64,000 nt of DNA, taken from contig NC_079516.1 in assembly GCF_000801105.2 (NCBI RefSeq), forward strand, positions 9,920,001-9,984,000, read 5' to 3'. Both the position numbers and the translations under genes were made by a program. Under the pieces are notes generated by a model, which saw only the letters and a list, made by a program, of their open reading frames with translations, made no database searches and was not told the DNA's origin. Positions 60,248 through 64,000 of the stretch are shown here, piece after piece. Source of the DNA: Raphanus sativus. Lineage: Eukaryota > Streptophyta > Magnoliopsida > Brassicales > Brassicaceae. Positions within the stretch are counted from its first letter, which is position 1. Each line of letters starts with the position of its first letter.

Positions 60248-60363
60248 GATATTATTTCAGTATGAGTTGTTCAGAAAATTTTACACGTCATATGAAAATA
60301 AACATATAGTGAACATCTGATGTACTTATTTAAGTTTTGAATATCTTATCAAATATATATATA

Positions 60364-60452
60364 CTAGAAGATGATCCGCACCTTGTGCAGATTAATATAC
60401 ATCCAATTAATTTTAATTGTAACATAATTTTTGTAAAATTTATATATATGCA
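60364..60452 (-). mobile_element. Helitron 3' end, partner of 18167
   Basis: CTAGAAGATGATCCGCACC with a slightly mismatched hairpin (TTGTGCAG) matches the terminus at 18167. Confidence 0.6.
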
Positions 60453-60650
60453 CTAGGTGAAGACCTACGCCTTGCGCAAGGTAAAATTTGTATTAAAAAT
60501 TAGCAAAATAAAAGTGTTATTTTTTTGTTGAATATTTGTTCATTCACATAGATAGTATAAAACCATTATCAGCTTTGGTAAGTTTATATACAGTATACTA
60601 CATGATTCAACGTTTATTTATTAGGTTATGAGTTATATTTTAAGCGTCCA
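60453..60650 (-). mobile_element. Helitron 3' end specific to copy B
   Basis: CTAGGTGAAGACCTACGCC with hairpin CCTTGCGCAAGG follows an A at the point where copy A reads GCA|TGATACTG (18255|18256), an A|T target. The far end is lost. Confidence 0.65.
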
Positions 60651-60654
60651 TACT

Positions 60655-61195
60655 CTTAGGGCTGGGAAAAAAAAACGAATCCGAAGAACCAAACCGAATC
60701 CGATCCGAAAGTAGTACCTATTCAAATCCAAAATTGTTTAAATATCCGAATGGATTCAAATTTTTGGTATTTAAGGAACCGAAACCGAACCCGATCCGAA
60801 CCAAAATATTTCGGATACCCATGTATCCGAAATATTTAATATACTTATATTTTTAGATTTACTGTATATTAAAAATCATCAAAAATATACATGACACTTT
60901 TAAATTGTCTAGAAGACTTGAAAATATATACAGATAGTCAAAAGTACATGTTTAAATAGTTAAAATATACTCAAAACACCAAAAAAAAATTAAAATATTT
61001 ATTAATTCTTTATCCAAATATTCAAATCAAAGCAATTTATATTTTAAATTTTGGTATTTTGATACAAGTTATTCAAATTTATATGTAATATATCATTTTT
61101 TTTACATTTGTGAAGTTTAAAGCATATAATGAATTTTAAAATTTTAAAAATAATTTAAATGTGTTATCCGAACCCGAACCGAACCCGCAAAATAT
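60655..61195. mobile_element. hAT-type TTCGG-family element, right end cut off
   Basis: It begins TTAGGGCTGGGAAAAAAA, with ATCCGAACCAAA-type motifs at both sides of an AT core (ending ATCCGAACCCGAACCGAACC at about 61168). It is cut where the peroxidase block starts, so the right terminus and target duplication are missing. Confidence 0.55.
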
Positions 61196-61780
61196 TTCAA
61201 AATTATGTTTTAAAATAAAAATATTTCTTTTTCTAATATCAAGACTATCTGTGTGAAATATTATTTTTATGAAATCACATTTTATAAAATATATATTTTT
61301 ATCTAAGAAAATATAGATATGAAGAAAGTATTTTATTACTTCAAAAGTATATTTTATGTTATTTAAAACTTTTTAATGGAATATTAATATTTTATGAACT
61401 TTCTTTTTTAATGAAATTATATTCTATAGACATATATGTCCTTTTTAAAAATTTCTTTTAAGCTTTATAAATTTTTTCTTTTTTTTAATTATATATCTTA
61501 TCTGGAAATTTAAAAGGAAACTAAATAAAAAACCAATAATAATATTTTAAATATAATATTTTAATTCATTAAAAGTATCAATGTAATCAACCATCATGAA
61601 AAATTAACTTGATTGCGGCAAATAGTAAATTGACTTCTCAGATAATATTATTCGAGAAAGGAAGAAATACATTACATCACTTTAAAATTCAAACACAAAG
61701 AACTTCGGTGGAAAAAGGAGTTGAATAAAAGAACATAATAAGCAGAAAACGTTTTAGAACTTCAATCATCCAGTCCAAAG

Positions 61781-63386
61781 TTAGTTAACAAAGGCGCATT
61801 TCCTCCTGACCTCACCTTGCTTCCCGGTAAGAATCTCGACGAAACCAAGTTTGACCATTGATTCTGAGAAATCTCTGTTGAAGGAAGCCCCACGGGTCAA
61901 GACCTGCGCCTGAATGTAGAGGTTGGTGTCAAGGTCATCGAGAAGTGTTGCATCAGATGTGAACAAACCCTTCTTCTGAGCCACAATGTTGAAGTAGTGA
62001 GAGTCAAATTTCTTGGCACTGCCTGGGTCCATATCCACAGGGGTCTTGAAATCAGTTGGCTTGCATCTTTTCTTCAACGCCCTAACGTAGCTAGGGTTCA
62101 TCGCTGGGTCAAAGTCGCCTCTGCCCGTGAAGTTATGGATACGGTTGTTGATGATAGCGCAAGAAGACACACCTATGGTGTGAGCCCCTGTTCAATCAAT
62201 CATTTGATAGTCAGCTGGCGTGATACTTAAATTAAGATTTTTTTTTGGGTCAAAACATGTTTTAAATTAAATTCTAAGAGGGAAAATCTCCGAAATTACA
62301 CATTTTAAATTTTATTTTAAAATAGCACTGAATAATAAAAATTCTCAAAATATCATTTTATACTAACTCTTAAATCTTAATCTCATTTCTACTTTCTAAA
62401 TACTAAACTCTCATCGCTAAACACAAACCCGATAATAAAATATATTTTTAAAATTTTTAATTGGTGCTATTTTATATATAGTTTTCTCTGTGTAATTTTT
62501 TTGAATAAAAGGTGTTATAATACTATTTTAGGGTATTTTCTTTAGATGATTTGTATATAAATACCTGAGAGGACGACTAGGTCTTTAGTGTTAAGACCCT
62601 TGTCGAGGAAGTTTTTCTTCAGTGTCTTTACATCGGAAAATGGAGATGGTAAATTAACTTCGGAAAGCTTCGAGATGCGTCCGTCCCTCCGCCCCAATGG
62701 AACAGGCCACCATGGTCCTCCGATCTAAAAAGATAAAGAAACCAATCAATGAGAAAAATAAGTTTAATACGAACACTAATGTTAACTGGTTTTGGAATGA
62801 TAAATCATTAGAATGCAACATGTTACGTACCACTGCAACAGCGTCTCTAGCGACCAAGGCAAGAACATCAGCGCAAGAGACAGCACCACGACAACCCTTA
62901 ATCCTGTCGAGAGCTGACTTGGCGGCATCAACCACTTCGTAGCCTCTCACTGACAAGTTGGGCACAGCGTCTCTTTCCGCATCTTTGAAAGGTGATTTCA
63001 GAAGAATGGAACCGTCACATCCCTAATGTGTACATGAATAATATCCACAAGTTAATTTATGAAGGTGCAAACTATACTATATAAAGGACTCACGTAAAAC
63101 ATAAAGAAAAATATTAACTTACTCTGACAAAACAGTCGTGAAAATGCATCCTCAGAAGGGCAGCAGCAAGAGTTGGCCTGCGAGAGACGTATTGAAATGT
63201 GACACGGCGGACAATGGTTTCCACTTGTGGACACGTGGAGCGGTAGTAGTCAAGGTCAAGATCACCCTGCATTTTTGGGTTCCTTTGTCCATTTTGTTTC
63301 CTAAGTGGGTTCCCATATGGATTTGCAAGGGAAACTCCAACAATGCCAAGAAGAACCACAAGGACAAGTAAGTTCTTCAGCGCCAT
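61781..63386 (-). CDS. Class III secretory peroxidase, copy B
   Basis: Four exons (63386-63123, 63022-62831, 62724-62565, 62187-61781) encode the same 340 residues as copy A, with signal peptide, [16 protein letters not shown] and CAFVN end unchanged. No coding difference from copy A was found by eye. Introns differ by a few bases: an A-to-T change in intron 2 (AAAAAGATAAAG) and small indels in intron 3. The TATA box and 3' flank are kept, so both copies should be expressible. See copy A for function. Confidence 0.93.
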
Positions 63387-63459
63387 TGTTGTCTCTCTTC
63401 TTTGTTTGAGTATTAAAGCTAAGTTTAGGGATGAAGAGAAACGAGAAAGCCTCAGGCTC

Positions 63460-63467
63460 TTTTTATA
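63460..63467 (-). promoter_or_regulatory. TATA box of peroxidase copy B
   Basis: TATAAAAA on the minus strand, 74 bp before the start codon, as in copy A. Confidence 0.55.
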
Positions 63468-63850
63468 GGAGGGCGTTTTGAAAAGTTCCGTTGCTAAATG
63501 TCAACACATGAATTAGATAATACCCATTTGCAAATTTTAATCATATCTGTTTCTTTATAGAATCTCCGAAGAACATTGCATGCCTCCACGATCATCCTGA
63601 TTTTGTTTGATGCTTGAATAATTCAACTCTCAAGAATATATAAAACTCAAAATTTTGAAATGATTATTAACTTTTCTGCCTTAATTCTCTTTTGCTCTAC
63701 GGAAAGTCTACGGAAAGCAAAGTCTGTTTTTCATTCGAAGTAAAATAATAGTATTCTCAAACCAATGCTTTGTTGTTCTTTGTTAACCTCAAAGTGATTA
63801 TTATCTAATTGCAATTGTATGAAAACAAACATAAAAATAACAAAATACAT

Positions 63851-63895
63851 CTAGGTGATTACCCGTGCTCATGCACGGATATAAATATTTATAAA
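63851..63895 (-). mobile_element. Helitron 3' terminus, partner of 24673
   Basis: CTAGGTGATTACCCGTGCTC then ATGCACGG; the stem CCGTGC/GCACGG is perfect here. Confidence 0.6.
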
Positions 63896-63917
63896 CTGAG
63901 CCCCAGTCAGATCCAAT

Positions 63918-63977
63918 TGCACTCCTAAACCTACCAACATGCGTATCTGCAGTTGTCCTGATATTATTTGCCCTTAA
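63918..63977 (+). pseudogene. 3' relic of a defensin-like gene, copy B
   Basis: Same frame and stop as 24751-24810 (CTPKPTNMRICSCPDIICP), without the 11-bp repeat that precedes copy A. Confidence 0.8.
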
Positions 63978-64000
63978 AATATCTATTTATGAACGAAAAC

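Larger units (their letters stand above)
60248..64000. repeat. Segmental duplication, copy B (partner 17033-24830)
   Basis: Aligned stretches: 60248-60341, 60342-60452 and about 61195-64000. The first two are contiguous here but are split by a Helitron in copy A. Between 60453 and 61195 copy B carries other transposon DNA. It continues beyond the window. Confidence 0.9.

Overview
This is a plant nuclear scaffold, very probably Brassica. Genes have GT-AG introns and plant families (class III peroxidase, PDF2 defensin, SCR-like cysteine-rich peptides, CHUP1-like protein, VIP5, CPSF73-I). Intergenic DNA is AT-rich and full of Helitron, hAT, Harbinger and SINE elements. Recalled from memory, the genes match a small block of Arabidopsis thaliana chromosome 1 around At1g60985 to At1g61080. 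Two runs of exactly 100 N (43449-43548, 59657-59756) show that the scaffold joins three contigs.

Layout. 1-4600: repeats only (a palindromic AAGTCGTC array, a hAT relic, a SINE, a local duplication). 4612-8225: CHUP1/IPGA1-like proline-rich gene with two apparent frame lesions. 9390-9798: PDF2-type defensin. 10507-11380: dead F-box/kelch gene. 11981-15957: a SINE, a hAT MITE and a Harbinger-type MITE, each with its target duplication. 16513-16900: intact SCR-like/defensin-like gene. 17033-24830: block holding peroxidase copy A, Helitron pieces and a relic of a second defensin-like gene. 24995-27451: chloroplast GcvT/YgfZ-like folate protein. 30372-37753: a hAT-type element split by a 6.66-kb Helitron that carries an RPA70-like gene, the end of a Pif1-type helicase, and captured host exons including the NEDD8/RUB-conjugating enzyme RCE1. 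38235-42387: membralin.

After the first gap: a broken second defensin-like gene (44940), a scrambled DUF1218 gene pair (49286-50437), an alpha-1,4-glycosyltransferase (50802-52109), VIP5 (53138-55069), tRNA-Arg(UCG) and CPSF73-I (55840-58659). After the second gap comes peroxidase copy B (61781-63386). Its coding exons match copy A exactly, while the surrounding transposons differ.

The host genes have unrelated jobs: chloroplast Fe-S/folate chemistry, ER membrane, Paf1 complex, mRNA 3'-end cleavage, cell wall and defence peptides. The clearest mobile system is the nested Helitron in hAT. Paralogous empty sites define the ends of two separate Helitrons in this window. No CRISPR array, virus or bacterial-type operon was seen.
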